Assembly (NCBI GenBank): GCA_964613945.1
Contig: CAZTJC010000001.1
Location: 248,001 to 312,000, forward strand
Direction of reading: 5' to 3'
Length of the DNA: 64,000 nucleotides
Source: JAVVHH01 sp964613945
GTDB lineage: Bacteria; Pseudomonadota; Alphaproteobacteria; Acetobacterales; Acetobacteraceae
The position numbers and the translations under genes are program-made. A model generated the notes under the pieces. That model did no database searches. It saw only the letters and a list, made by a program, of their open reading frames with translations, and was not told the origin of the DNA. Every line of letters begins with the position of its first letter. Position 1 is the first letter of the stretch. Shown piece after piece: positions 36,852-46,074 of the stretch.

Positions 36852-37303
36852 TGGGCGGCCTGCAATGCGATAAGGAGATCCCGTTCAGCCTTGCTGCGGA
36901 TCTTCTGCGTGGCGACGACTTCGGGCTGTACGGCTGGATCCGGGGTGACCAGGGCTGCAGGCGTTGCCTGCGCAAGTTGCCGGCCACCACGAACCAAGGT
37001 GTCCAATCGGTCAGCCAACGCCTCCCCGCGATCGATCAAAAAGGCGAGGTCGTCCTGCAACGACGCACCCTTGTTGAGACATTGCGTCAGCACGTTCGCG
37101 GTGTTGGTCGAAGCCGAGTGCAATCGACCGATGCCGGCCTCGGCTTGCCGGGCACTATCGTCAAAACCGGCGATCGCATCTCCCAGTGCCGCACGGTCCG
37201 TTCGCAAGGATCGAAGCGCACGTTCGAGCCGAACGGCATGCACCAAGGTCACGGCCAAGAGCACAACAAGGATGAGCTCGAGGCCCCAATCAAAGCTTCC
37301 CAT
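36848..37303 (-). CDS. DUF6468 protein of the flagellar operon
   Basis: A 151-residue protein with one N-terminal transmembrane helix (LELILVVLLAVTLVHAVRLE) and a long coiled-coil-prone helical region. The DUF6468 pattern (ALGDAIAGFDDSARQAEAGI) is recognisable, and the C-terminus ends in a conserved-looking RSKAERDLLIALQAAQ. This family occurs in flagellar gene blocks of Rhodospirillales-type bacteria; its function is not established. It begins 1 nt after fliM and its stop overlaps the motE ATG. Confidence 0.78.
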   Translation of the reverse strand: MGSFDWGLELILVVLLAVTLVHAVRLERALRSLRTDRAALGDAIAGFDDSARQAEAGIGRLHSASTNTANVLTQCLNKGASLQDDLAFLIDRGEALADRLDTLVRGGRQLAQATPAALVTPDPAVQPEVVATQKIRSKAERDLLIALQAAQ

Positions 37304-37304
37304 G

Positions 37305-38288
37305 CTAGAGTTCCTCGCTCACGTCGCCATGCGTCCATCGATTCAGGGTATCTTCGATGCGGACCGCCACTTGATCTTTACGTCGACCGACGCGACCGTC
37401 GAACAGCGGAACGTTGCCACAGCGCAGTTGCACGGCGCCACCTGGACCAGCGTTCAGCATGATGCGGCTGCCGACCTTGAGCAGCATGACGTCGTTCAGC
37501 GACATGATCGTTTCATCCAGCACGACATCTAGTTCAACTTCCGTTTCGTGCAGCTGCTCGGCCAGGTGAGTTTCCCAGATGCTGTCGCGTCCGAAACGCT
37601 CGCCCATGAATTGCTGCAACAGCAGCTCGCGCGCTGGCTCCAGCGTTGCATAAGGCAGCAGCAGCTCGAAGCGGCCGCCGCGATCCTCCATGTCCACGCG
37701 GAAGCGTGCCACCACCGCCGCGTTCGACCGGCGCGAAATCGTGGCGAAACGCGGGTTCACTTCAAGCCGCTCGAACTTAATGGTGATGGTGCAGAGTGGA
37801 TCGAAGCTCGCCGCGAAGTCGCGCAGCACGAGTTCGACCAACCGCTCGACGAGCTTGCGTTCGATCGTCGTATACGGCCTCCCCTCGATCCGCATGGCGG
37901 CGGTGCCGCGTCGACCACCGAGCAGGACGTCGACAATCGAGTAGATCAGCGCGGAATCGATGACCATGAGACCGTAATTGTCCCATTCTTCGATCTTGAA
38001 GACGGCGAACATCGCTGGGAGCGGAACGCTGTCCAGGTAGTCACCGAAGCGGAGCGAGAGAACGTTGTCGATCGTTGCCTCGACGTTGTCGCTGGTGAAA
38101 TTGCGCAACGTCGTCGACATGATGCGGATCAGCCGATCAAAGACGATCTCGAGCATCGGCAGCCGCTCGAACGACACCAGCCCGGAGCTGATGATGCGTT
38201 CGACGGCCTGGTTCTTCTGAACCTCTGCCTCGTCGACGCCCAGGAGGCTGTCGATCTCGGCCTGATCGAGAATGCGGTCGCCGCTCAT
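37305..38288 (-). CDS. fliM: Flagellar motor switch protein FliM
   Basis: A 327-residue C-ring protein. The N-terminal peptide LDQAEIDSLLG is the CheY-P-binding segment. The middle CheC-like domain binds FliG, and the C-terminal SpoA domain (LNDVMLLKVGSRIMLNAGPG to the end) binds FliN. Full length and an intact ATGA overlap with fliL indicate a functional gene. FliN and FliG are not in this window and should be encoded elsewhere. Confidence 0.96.
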   Translation of the reverse strand: MSGDRILDQAEIDSLLGVDEAEVQKNQAVERIISSGLVSFERLPMLEIVFDRLIRIMSTTLRNFTSDNVEATIDNVLSLRFGDYLDSVPLPAMFAVFKIEEWDNYGLMVIDSALIYSIVDVLLGGRRGTAAMRIEGRPYTTIERKLVERLVELVLRDFAASFDPLCTITIKFERLEVNPRFATISRRSNAAVVARFRVDMEDRGGRFELLLPYATLEPARELLLQQFMGERFGRDSIWETHLAEQLHETEVELDVVLDETIMSLNDVMLLKVGSRIMLNAGPGGAVQLRCGNVPLFDGRVGRRKDQVAVRIEDTLNRWTHGDVSEEL

Positions 38289-38797
38289 TGTACCAGCAAC
38301 TCAACGAGCAAAACGTCCAGCACCTTGGCCGGGGCAGCGGCGATGTTGGTCCGTGCGACGAGCTCCTCGCGCAGACGATAGGTACCGGCGGTGCCGCGCA
38401 GCTCCTCCGGCCGCATCTCTCGAAGATAGCCCTGGAAGAGATCGACCACGCGCGGCATCGCGTTCTGTACGGTGGTGACGTCCTCCTTGCGGCTGAGCTC
38501 CAGCTTGGCCTTCAGCTTGATGTACGCCGCGCGCCGCCCGCCGCTGTTCAGGTTGGCGATCATTTCCGGCACATCGATGAACACCGGCGCATTGGCTGCC
38601 AGTGCACCGCCCTCATGTCCTTCGGCCGAGGCCGAGGCTTCGTGCTCTTTCTCTTTCCCATGCAGCAATCCCGGAATCACCCCGGAGAACCACCCGCCCG
38701 CGCCAAGAGCGACAAGCGCGCCGAACACGATGATCAGTTTCTTCTTGCCGCCCTTCTTGGCTTCCTTGGGTGCTTCAACCGCCGCTGTCGCGCTCAT
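38285..38797 (-). CDS. fliL: Flagellar basal body protein FliL
   Basis: A 170-residue inner-membrane protein. A short Lys-rich cytoplasmic tail (KEAKKGGKKK) is followed by one transmembrane helix (IIVFGALVALGAGGWFSGVI, about residues 22-41), an acidic linker and the periplasmic FliL domain. FliL surrounds the stators MotAB and modulates torque. The ATG at 38797 has AGGAG 7 nt upstream. It is the first gene of the operon; its promoter must lie within about 50 nt upstream or inside the previous cluster. Confidence 0.93.
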   Translation of the reverse strand: MSATAAVEAPKEAKKGGKKKLIIVFGALVALGAGGWFSGVIPGLLHGKEKEHEASASAEGHEGGALAANAPVFIDVPEMIANLNSGGRRAAYIKLKAKLELSRKEDVTTVQNAMPRVVDLFQGYLREMRPEELRGTAGTYRLREELVARTNIAAAPAKVLDVLLVELLVQ

Positions 38798-38848
38798 TTT
38801 GGTGCTCCTAGCTGGGCGGAGCATGCGCAGGGACTGGTTAATTAAATC

Positions 38849-40051
38849 CTAACCGGAAAGAGAAGACCCAGCATTTGCGGACCAGACGACATTGTAGAGG
38901 GCGACGATCTCGTCTTCGGTTGGGGTGCGGGGATTGTTGGCCGGGCTGCCGGAGCCGAGTGCCTGTTGGGCCATCAACCGCAACCGGGCATCCCAATCGG
39001 GCTTGGCGATGCCGTACTCGGCCGGCGTCGGAACATCGAGGTCACGGTTCAGGGTGACCAAACCATCGGCCAGGAGTTCCGCCGCCCGGTCATCGGTCTC
39101 GGACGCCGACGCGAACCCGATCGCCCGTGAGGCCTCGGCATAGCGTGCGGTGGCGGCCTGCAGCCCGAAGCGGGTGATGGCCGGCAGCAGCATGGCGTTG
39201 GAAAGCCCGTGCGGCACATGGAAATGCGCACCGATCGGGCGCGACATGCCGTGCACCAGTGCGACCGAACTGTTGGTGAATGCGATGCCGGCCTGCATGG
39301 CGCCCAGCATCATGGCCTCTCGTGCCGCGGCATTGCGCGGCTCTGCATACGCCGTACGGATGTTGGCCCCGATCAATCGCATGGCGGCAAGGGCCTGCGT
39401 ATCGGAATACGGGTTGGCCCGCCGAGACACATACGCCTCGAGCGCATGGGTCAGGCTATCGACGCCGGTATCGGCGGTGATCCGCTTAGGAACGGTGAAC
39501 GTCAGCTCGTAGTCGACGATCGCTGCCAATGGCAGGGCCGCCATCCCGGCGATCAGCATCTTCTCGCCGCGCTCGGTATCGGTGACGACGGTGAACCGGG
39601 TCGCTTCGCTGCCGGTTCCTGCCGTGGTCGGGATCGCGATGATCGGCAATCCGGCCACATCGGACGCCACAGGCACCTTGAAGTCCCGCATCAGCGAGCC
39701 GGCAGCGCCCTGACGACCATGGGCCAGGATCGCCATCGCCTTTGCCGTGTCGATCGGGGAGCCGCCGCCGAAACCGATCAGACAATCGTAGGCATGGCCC
39801 GACAACCGCGCGACTCCGGCCTCGATCACGGTATCCGTCGGCTCCGGCACGGTGTCGCTGAACACGTCGGCGACGATGCCAGCGGCGGCCAACGGGTCGA
39901 GACAACGACGCACCAGGCCCGAGCTGACCATGAACGGATCGGTCACGACCAGCGGCCGCGACAGGCCGAACTTAGTCAGCAACTCGGCGATCTGCGCGAC
40001 GGCACCGCCGCCGACGATCATCATTCGCGGCGAAACGAGAGAAGCGATCAT
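38849..40051 (-). CDS. Iron-containing alcohol dehydrogenase
   Basis: A 400-residue group III alcohol dehydrogenase. The nucleotide site GFGGGSPIDTAKA, PTTAGTGSEATRFTVV, and the metal-binding residues in DTGVDSLTHALEAYVSRR and HGMSRPIGAHFHVPHG are all present. It reduces or oxidises an alcohol/aldehyde pair with NAD(P) and Fe2+. The ATG at 40051 overlaps the stop of the upstream ABC ATPase as ATGA; a longer reading from 40177 lies inside that gene and is rejected. Substrate unknown; co-transcription with peptide-type ABC ATPases suggests a catabolic unit. Confidence 0.92.
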   Translation of the reverse strand: MIASLVSPRMMIVGGGAVAQIAELLTKFGLSRPLVVTDPFMVSSGLVRRCLDPLAAAGIVADVFSDTVPEPTDTVIEAGVARLSGHAYDCLIGFGGGSPIDTAKAMAILAHGRQGAAGSLMRDFKVPVASDVAGLPIIAIPTTAGTGSEATRFTVVTDTERGEKMLIAGMAALPLAAIVDYELTFTVPKRITADTGVDSLTHALEAYVSRRANPYSDTQALAAMRLIGANIRTAYAEPRNAAAREAMMLGAMQAGIAFTNSSVALVHGMSRPIGAHFHVPHGLSNAMLLPAITRFGLQAATARYAEASRAIGFASASETDDRAAELLADGLVTLNRDLDVPTPAEYGIAKPDWDARLRLMAQQALGSGSPANNPRTPTEDEIVALYNVVWSANAGSSLSG

Positions 40052-41130
40052 ACGGTTTCCGATCGATTGAGCGCACGGCGCTCGGCATAAAGGGCAAGGC
40101 GGCGCGCCGCCTTCGGCGCAGGTGTGGCGGCCTCTTCGAGCGAGACAGCTTGCGGCAGTTCCTCGGCGCGGTGGCATGCCACTGCATGCCCGGTCGCCAA
40201 AGGATGCAGCGCCGGGTCGTCGACCCGGCAGCGGTCGATAACGAAGGAGCAGCGCGTGTGGAAACGGCAGCCGGGCGGCACGTTGGCCGGGCTGGGCACG
40301 TCACCACCGGCGACCTGCACGGCGCGGGCGCGGTGAGGGTCCGGCCTTGGAATCGCGGCCAGGAGCACGCGCGTGTAGGGGTGTCGGGGGTCGGCAAACA
40401 CCTGCGCGCGAGTGCCGATCTCGACGATCCGGCCGAGGTACATCACCGCAACCCGGTCGGCCACGTGCTTCACCACCGCCAGATCATGGGCGATGAACAA
40501 GTACGACAGCCCGAGCCGAGCCTGTAAGTCCTTCAGCAAGTTCACGACCTGCGCCTGGATCGATACGTCCAACGCGCTCACCGGCTCGTCGCAGACAATC
40601 AGCGCCGGCTCGACGGCCAGAGCGCGCGCGATGCCGATCCGTTGCCGCTGACCGCCGGAGAACTCGTGCGGATACCGGGCCGCCTGATACGGCGCTAGCC
40701 CGACCAGGCTCAGCAACTCAGCCACCCGAGCTTGCCGGCTCGCGCGATCACCGACGCGGTGTACCAGCAAGGGCTCCTCGAGGATGGCCCCGACCGTCAT
40801 GCGAGGGTTGAGCGATGCGAAGGGATCCTGGAACACGATCTGCATCCGCCGGCGCAACTTTCGCAGAGCAATGCCGCCCAGCGCGGTGATGTCCTCGCCG
40901 TCGAAACGGACGGTTCCGGCCGTCGGCTCGATCAGCCTCAATACCAAACGCGCCGTGGTGCTCTTGCCGCACCCGCTTTCGCCGACCAGCGCCAACGTCT
41001 CACCGCGCTCCAGCGAGAACGAGATCCCATCCACGGCCCGCACGGCCCCGACCTCGCGCGAAATGATGGCGCCGCGGCGGATGGGATAAAGCTTGGCCAG
41101 CCCATCGACCTCGAGCAGCGGTGCGGTCAA
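40048..41130 (-). CDS. Peptide/opine-type ABC transporter ATPase, DppF-like
   Basis: A 360-residue ATPase of the oligopeptide/dipeptide (OppF/DppF) type. Walker A GESGCGKST, signature FSGGQRQRIGIARAL, Walker B LIVCDEPVSALD and the C-terminal oligopeptide-ABC extension (PPGCRFHTRCSFV, whose Cys residues can bind a metal cluster) are present. The start is TTG at 41130, overlapping the previous stop as TTGA. It works as a heterodimer with the neighbouring DppD-like subunit. No permease or binding protein for this pair lies in the window. Confidence 0.9.
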   Translation of the reverse strand: MTAPLLEVDGLAKLYPIRRGAIISREVGAVRAVDGISFSLERGETLALVGESGCGKSTTARLVLRLIEPTAGTVRFDGEDITALGGIALRKLRRRMQIVFQDPFASLNPRMTVGAILEEPLLVHRVGDRASRQARVAELLSLVGLAPYQAARYPHEFSGGQRQRIGIARALAVEPALIVCDEPVSALDVSIQAQVVNLLKDLQARLGLSYLFIAHDLAVVKHVADRVAVMYLGRIVEIGTRAQVFADPRHPYTRVLLAAIPRPDPHRARAVQVAGGDVPSPANVPPGCRFHTRCSFVIDRCRVDDPALHPLATGHAVACHRAEELPQAVSLEEAATPAPKAARRLALYAERRALNRSETV

Positions 41131-42128
41131 AGCGCCAACTCCTCGACCGGAGCCCGGAGACAGGCCGCGCTATGGCCCGGTTCGAGCATTCTCAGCGCCG
41201 GCTCGGTCTCCGTGCACTGGGGAGCGGCAAAGACGCAGCGAGGGTGAAAGCGGCAACCAGCCGGCAGGTCGAAGGGCGGCGGCACCGTGCCCTCGATCGC
41301 GAGCAGACGGTCCCGCTCCTCCTCGATCTTCGGAATGCTGCCCAACAGGCCCAGCGTATATGGATGCTGCGGATCGTCGAAGATCGCCGCGCCGCCGCTC
41401 CGCTCTACCACCCGGCCGGCATACATGACCGCCACCTCGTCGGCCATTTCGGCCACCACGCCCAAATCGTGCGTGATCAGGATGATCGCCATCCCGCTCT
41501 GCGCCTGGAGTTCGCGCAGCAGGTCCAGGATCTGCGCCTGCACCGTCACGTCCAGCGCGGTCGTCGGCTCGTCGGCGATCAGCAGATCGGGACTGCATGC
41601 CAGCGCCATGGCAATCATCACACGTTGCCGCATGCCGCCGCTCATCTGATGCGGATAATCGTCCAGCCGACGTGCTGCACCCGGAATGCGAACCCGGTCC
41701 AACGCCTCGACCGCCCGCTTGCGCATGGTCGCTGCCGGCTGCGAGCGGTCATGGGCGCGCATCGCCTCGGTAATCTGATCCCCGATGGTGAACACCGGGT
41801 TGAGCGAGGTCATCGGCTCCTGAAAGATCATCGCGATCCGGTTGCCACGAATGTCCCGCATCGCCCGCGGCGTCAGCGTGCGCAGGTCCACCCCGTCGAA
41901 CAGCACCTGCCCCGCCGTCACGCGACCCGGTGATGGCACCAGCCGCATCACGCTCAGCGACAGCATGCTTTTTCCGCACCCGCTCTCGCCCACGATCCCC
42001 AGCGTCTGCCCGCGCCGAACCTCCAGGCTGACGCCGTCGACGGCCGGAACATCGCCGCGTTCGCCCCGGAACACCGTCCGCAATCCATCGATCCGCAACA
42101 GCGGCGCACTATCAGAGCGATCATCCAT
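41127..42128 (-). CDS. Peptide/opine-type ABC transporter ATPase, DppD-like
   Basis: A 333-residue ATPase of the OppD/DppD type. Walker A GESGCGKSM, signature MSGGMRQRVMIAMAL, Walker B LLIADEPTTALD and the Cys-containing C-terminal extension (PAGCRFHPRCVFA) are present. It is the first gene of a three-gene leftward unit with the DppF-like subunit and an alcohol dehydrogenase. Only 42 nt separate it from the divergent TPR gene, so the missing dppABC-like genes are not immediately upstream. Confidence 0.9.
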   Translation of the reverse strand: MDDRSDSAPLLRIDGLRTVFRGERGDVPAVDGVSLEVRRGQTLGIVGESGCGKSMLSLSVMRLVPSPGRVTAGQVLFDGVDLRTLTPRAMRDIRGNRIAMIFQEPMTSLNPVFTIGDQITEAMRAHDRSQPAATMRKRAVEALDRVRIPGAARRLDDYPHQMSGGMRQRVMIAMALACSPDLLIADEPTTALDVTVQAQILDLLRELQAQSGMAIILITHDLGVVAEMADEVAVMYAGRVVERSGGAAIFDDPQHPYTLGLLGSIPKIEEERDRLLAIEGTVPPPFDLPAGCRFHPRCVFAAPQCTETEPALRMLEPGHSAACLRAPVEELAL

Positions 42129-42170
42129 CCTGCCATTAAGGCCCCGCGCCCCTCACCACGCAACGGCCCC

Positions 42171-43541
42171 ATGCCCCGCATCACCTCAGACACCGCGATC
42201 CGCACTGCCCACGGTCACCTGCTCGCCGGCCGTTTCCCTGCCGCGCGCGACACCGCCGCACCACATCGAGCCACTGCCGGTGGCGCGCTTCTTTACGCGC
42301 TCGCACTGGCCGGCACCGGCGAGGTCGCGGCCGCCGCGCCGCTCCTGGCCGCCATTGCCGCCGCCAACCCGGCCAGCCGGCATCCCGTGCTCGACCTGGT
42401 CGTGCTGATTCCGTCCGCCGCCGCTGCCGCCCACCTCCGCGCCGCCACCCGACTCCGGCCGCATGACCCGGCGCTCTACGCCGCCCTCGGCACGATCCTC
42501 GCCGAGATCGGCCCCATGCCGGATGCCATCGAGGCGTTCGCGCGCGTGACCAGCCTTGCACCCGGTGACCCCGCCGCCTGGTCCAACCTCGGCAAGGCCT
42601 GCGCCGCCGAAGCCCGCTTCGACGATGCCGATGCCGCCTTTGCCGCCGCGCGCCGCCTCGCCCCGGCCGATGCCCGCATCGCCTACAACCACGCAACTGC
42701 CTTGCTGAAATCGGGTCGCCTCGCCACCGGCTGGGCCGCGCTGGCGGCGCGCCACTCCCTCCCCGGCCGCCCACCGCCGCTGCCCGGCCCCCGGCTTACC
42801 GATCTCGAGATTGCCGGCCAGACGGTCCTCCTCCGACATGACGAAGGTTTCGGCGATACGATGCAGTTCATCCGCTACGCCCGCCCCCTGGCGGAACGGG
42901 GCGCCAAGGTGATCGCCGCGATGCCGCCGGCATTGCTCCGGATCGTCGCCACGGCATCCGGCGTCGCCGAGGTGGTGCCGCTGACCGCCGTGTCACACTA
43001 TGATCGCTGGGCTCCGTTGCTGGATGTGCCCGCCCTCTTCGGCGACGACATACCGGCATCGACACCTTATCTGCGCGCGGAGCCAGCCGGCCCGAGCTTA
43101 CCGCCGCGTCGCCGGATCGGCGTGGTGTGGGCCGGCGATCCCCGCGGCGTGTTGGATCGGCAGCGCTCCCTGCCGGTAACAGCGCTCGACCCGTTGCGGG
43201 CCTTGCCCGGCATCAGCTGGATCAGCCTGCAGAAGGACATCGTCCCGCCAGCCTGGATGCACGACCCCATGCGCGGCGTGCGCGACTTTGCCGATACAGC
43301 CGCCATCATCGCCCAGCTCGACCTGGTCATCAGCGTCGATACCGCCGTGGCGCACCTCGCCGCCGCGCTCGGCAAGCCGGTGTGGCTGCTCGACCGCTAC
43401 GATGCCTGCTGGCGCTGGATCACCGGCCGAACCGACTCGCCATGGTATCCGACGCTGCAGATTTTTCGGCAATCGACGCCGGGCGACTGGCCCGGCGTGA
43501 TCGCGTCGGTGTCGGAGCGGCTCAGTGCAGGGTATTCTTGA
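42171..43541 (+). CDS. TPR protein with glycosyltransferase-like C-terminal domain
   Basis: A 456-residue cytoplasmic protein. Residues about 1-205 contain roughly five TPR repeats (for example AAWSNLGKACAAEARFDDAD). From about 220 a GT-B-like region appears, with LLRHDEGFGDTMQFIRYARP and, near the end, DLVISVDTAVAHLAAALGKP and DSPWYPTLQIFRQ, the pattern seen in heptosyltransferase/TPR-GT proteins. Such proteins often glycosylate surface structures. It is divergent from the DppD gene and its 3' end overlaps the convergent amidohydrolase by 20 nt. The acceptor is unknown. Confidence 0.8.
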   Translation: MPRITSDTAIRTAHGHLLAGRFPAARDTAAPHRATAGGALLYALALAGTGEVAAAAPLLAAIAAANPASRHPVLDLVVLIPSAAAAAHLRAATRLRPHDPALYAALGTILAEIGPMPDAIEAFARVTSLAPGDPAAWSNLGKACAAEARFDDADAAFAAARRLAPADARIAYNHATALLKSGRLATGWAALAARHSLPGRPPPLPGPRLTDLEIAGQTVLLRHDEGFGDTMQFIRYARPLAERGAKVIAAMPPALLRIVATASGVAEVVPLTAVSHYDRWAPLLDVPALFGDDIPASTPYLRAEPAGPSLPPRRRIGVVWAGDPRGVLDRQRSLPVTALDPLRALPGISWISLQKDIVPPAWMHDPMRGVRDFADTAAIIAQLDLVISVDTAVAHLAAALGKPVWLLDRYDACWRWITGRTDSPWYPTLQIFRQSTPGDWPGVIASVSERLSAGYS

Positions 43542-44748
43542 CGAAGCGCCCGGCCTGCATGATCGCCGGGATATGCGCCCCCTGCCCTTCCAGCAGCGAC
43601 CAATCCGATAACGGATCGCCGTCGACCACCAACAGGTCGGCATACGCCCCGGGCTCGACGATGCCCGCCTTGCCCGTCATCCGCAGCAGCTCCGCCGCAT
43701 AGGTCGTCGCCGACCGCAGCACCTCGATCGCCGGCAGCACCTGCGCCCGGATCGCGAACTCGCCCGATTGGTGTTCGTGCATCGGGCCCAACAAATCCGA
43801 CCCGTATGCCATCCGCAGCCCGGCATCCCGCATGGTCGCCAACGACCGCAGCCCACCCTGCCGCACCGTCTCGATCTTCGCGACGCTATCCGGCCCGAGC
43901 CCGAACCGCGCCCCATCGGTCGCCAGCCGGTCGTAGGTGATCAGCGTCGGCACCGCCCAGCAGCCCTTCGACGCCGCCAGCGCCGCCGTCTCCGCCTCGA
44001 TCAGGTTGCAATGCTCGAGCGAATGGGCGCCGCACTCGACCGCGCGCCGGATTGCCGCGTCGGTATAGACATGCACCGAGACGTAGGTGCCGGAATTCGT
44101 GGCCTCCTCCACCGCCGCGATCATCTCGTCGCGGGAGAATTGCAGCATGTGGATCGGGTCCGTCGGCGACGCCACGCCACCGTTGGCCATCAGCTTGATG
44201 AAATCCGCCCCCGCCCGCAGCTCCTCGCGAGTCGCCCGACGCACGGCGTCGACTCCGTCGACCAATCGACCCATCACGCCGACCCGCCCCTCCAGCGGCG
44301 CACGATCATCCCCGCGTTGACGGGTGTCGCTGTGACCGCCGGTCTGGCTCAACGCCTTGCCGCAGATCACCAGCCGCGGCCCCTCGAGCAGCCCGAGCCG
44401 CTGCGCCTCCACCAATCCGTAATCCGCACCGGCCATGTCGCGCACGGTGGTGAAGCCGCGCATCAGCATGCCGCGCATCACCTCCGCCGTGCGAAAGGCT
44501 GCCAGCGAGGAGGGCTGCAGCCCGTTCTCCGCCAGGTTCGCCATCGCGGCGACGACGTGAACATGCGCGTCGATCAAGCCGGGCATTAGCACGCGCCCAC
44601 CCAGGTCGATCCGCTGCGCCGACCCGGCGGTCACACTTTCAGAAACCTCGCGGATCACGCCTTCCTCGACGAGAACCTCCAACCCGGCGCGCGGGGAGTC
44701 CCACCGCGGATCGAGCACCAACCCGTTGGTAAACAAAAAAGCGGTCAT
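43522..44748 (-). CDS. Amidohydrolase, imidazolonepropionase/prolidase-like
   Basis: A 408-residue metal-dependent hydrolase. The first metal motif DAHVHVVAAM follows the beta-sandwich segment; SVHVYTDAAIRRAVECGAHS and the Asp in MAYGSDLLGP complete a two-metal TIM-barrel site. The C-terminal sandwich ends with EPGAYADLLVVDGDPL. The ATG at 44748 overlaps the M24 peptidase stop as ATGA, and the family N-terminus is reached there. It probably hydrolyses an N-acyl or imide bond, perhaps of dipeptides. It forms a two-gene unit with the M24 peptidase. Confidence 0.9.
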   Translation of the reverse strand: MTAFLFTNGLVLDPRWDSPRAGLEVLVEEGVIREVSESVTAGSAQRIDLGGRVLMPGLIDAHVHVVAAMANLAENGLQPSSLAAFRTAEVMRGMLMRGFTTVRDMAGADYGLVEAQRLGLLEGPRLVICGKALSQTGGHSDTRQRGDDRAPLEGRVGVMGRLVDGVDAVRRATREELRAGADFIKLMANGGVASPTDPIHMLQFSRDEMIAAVEEATNSGTYVSVHVYTDAAIRRAVECGAHSLEHCNLIEAETAALAASKGCWAVPTLITYDRLATDGARFGLGPDSVAKIETVRQGGLRSLATMRDAGLRMAYGSDLLGPMHEHQSGEFAIRAQVLPAIEVLRSATTYAAELLRMTGKAGIVEPGAYADLLVVDGDPLSDWSLLEGQGAHIPAIMQAGRFVKNTLH

Positions 44749-45962
44749 CAGGCCTCCACGCCGAATGGGTCGTCGACCGATCGGCAGGGCGCGGTGAACC
44801 AGCGCGGCCCGGCCTCGGTCAGATACGCGATGTCCTCGAGCCGGATGCCGAACTCGCCGTAGATGCAGATCGTCGGCTCGACCGAGAAGCACATGCCGGC
44901 CTGCATCGGCAGCCGGTTGCCGCGCACCATGAAGGCTTCTTCGTGCACGTCCATGCCGATGCCGTGCCCGGTCCGGTGCGGCAGCCCTGGCGTCGCGTAA
45001 TCCGGCCCGAACCCGCCCGACGCGATGACGCCCCGCGCCGCTGCGTCGACCGCCTCGCAGGGTGTGCCAACGGCGGCAGCAGTGAAACCGGCCAACTGCG
45101 CCCGCTGCTCCAGATCCCAGATCTCCCGCTGCCGGGCCGTGGGTGCGCCAAACACGTAGGTCCGCGTGATGTCGGAACGGTAGCCATGCACGAAGCAACC
45201 GGTATCGATCAGCACCATGTCGCCATCCGCCAGCGTCTGCTCATAGGGCACGCCGTGCGGGTAGGCGGTGGCCTCGCCGAACTGGACGGCGCCGCCGGCA
45301 GGCTGCGCGCCCAGCTTGCGATGCGCGGCGTCGATGAACAGCTTCACTTCCGCCGTGGTCATCCCCGCGGCCAAGCCGCGCGCGGCGGCTTTGTGGACCG
45401 TCAAGGTGATGTTGTTGGCCACCTGCATGAGGGCGATCTCGGCAGCGGACTTCACCTGGCGGCAAGCGGCGGTGATGGCGCTGCCGTTGGAGAAGCCGAA
45501 GCGGTTGCCGGCCTTGCGCATGCCATCGACGGTAAAGAACGGGGTGGCCGGGTCGATGGCGATGGTGCCGTCCTCGTAGCCCTGGCTCCGCACCGTGTCG
45601 ATCACCAGCGCGGTCGGATCCTCGTGCTCTTCCCAAACGCGGATGTCGGCGCCGAAGCGCAGCATGGTGCGGGTCTTCGGCTCCTCAAAGGTCGGGCTGA
45701 GATAGGCGATGTCGCCTTCGGCCGGGATCACCGCACCGTGCAGCCGCTCGGTCGGTTTGAGGTTAATGCCCGTGAAATAGGCAAGGTTGCTCGACGTATC
45801 GAGATACAACGCATGCACGCCCTGGGCGCGCATCATCGCCTGCGCCGTCGCAACCCGCTGCTGCAGCTCGTCAGCCGCGATGGGCACGGCGCCCGCGACG
45901 GCCGGCTCCATGGCTGCCAGTTCCGCCTCGAAGCTCGATCCACCGACCCCTGCCGTCATCAT
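44748..45962 (-). CDS. M24-family aminopeptidase (Xaa-Pro type)
   Basis: A 404-residue pita-bread metallopeptidase or creatinase-like protein. The five metal ligands can be followed through VLIDTGCFVHGYRSDITRTY (two Asp), HRTGHGIGMDVHE (His), FSVEPTICI (Glu) and IRLED (Glu). An N-terminal creatinase-type domain precedes them. Starts at 45962 and 45959 are both possible, with GAGGAG upstream. With the amidohydrolase it may break down peptide-like compounds. It diverges from the polyamine-type ABC operon, sharing the 112-nt promoter region 45963-46074. Confidence 0.93.
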   Translation of the reverse strand: MMTAGVGGSSFEAELAAMEPAVAGAVPIAADELQQRVATAQAMMRAQGVHALYLDTSSNLAYFTGINLKPTERLHGAVIPAEGDIAYLSPTFEEPKTRTMLRFGADIRVWEEHEDPTALVIDTVRSQGYEDGTIAIDPATPFFTVDGMRKAGNRFGFSNGSAITAACRQVKSAAEIALMQVANNITLTVHKAAARGLAAGMTTAEVKLFIDAAHRKLGAQPAGGAVQFGEATAYPHGVPYEQTLADGDMVLIDTGCFVHGYRSDITRTYVFGAPTARQREIWDLEQRAQLAGFTAAAVGTPCEAVDAAARGVIASGGFGPDYATPGLPHRTGHGIGMDVHEEAFMVRGNRLPMQAGMCFSVEPTICIYGEFGIRLEDIAYLTEAGPRWFTAPCRSVDDPFGVEA

Positions 45963-46074
45963 TCGCTCCTCGTTACGGCGCCAACGCTAGGCGAGACTGT
46001 TGCAGCGCACCAGTCGCCGGGCTTGACTGCAATGGCACACGCCTTGCGTACTAGGCCCCGACCAGGAACGGTAG

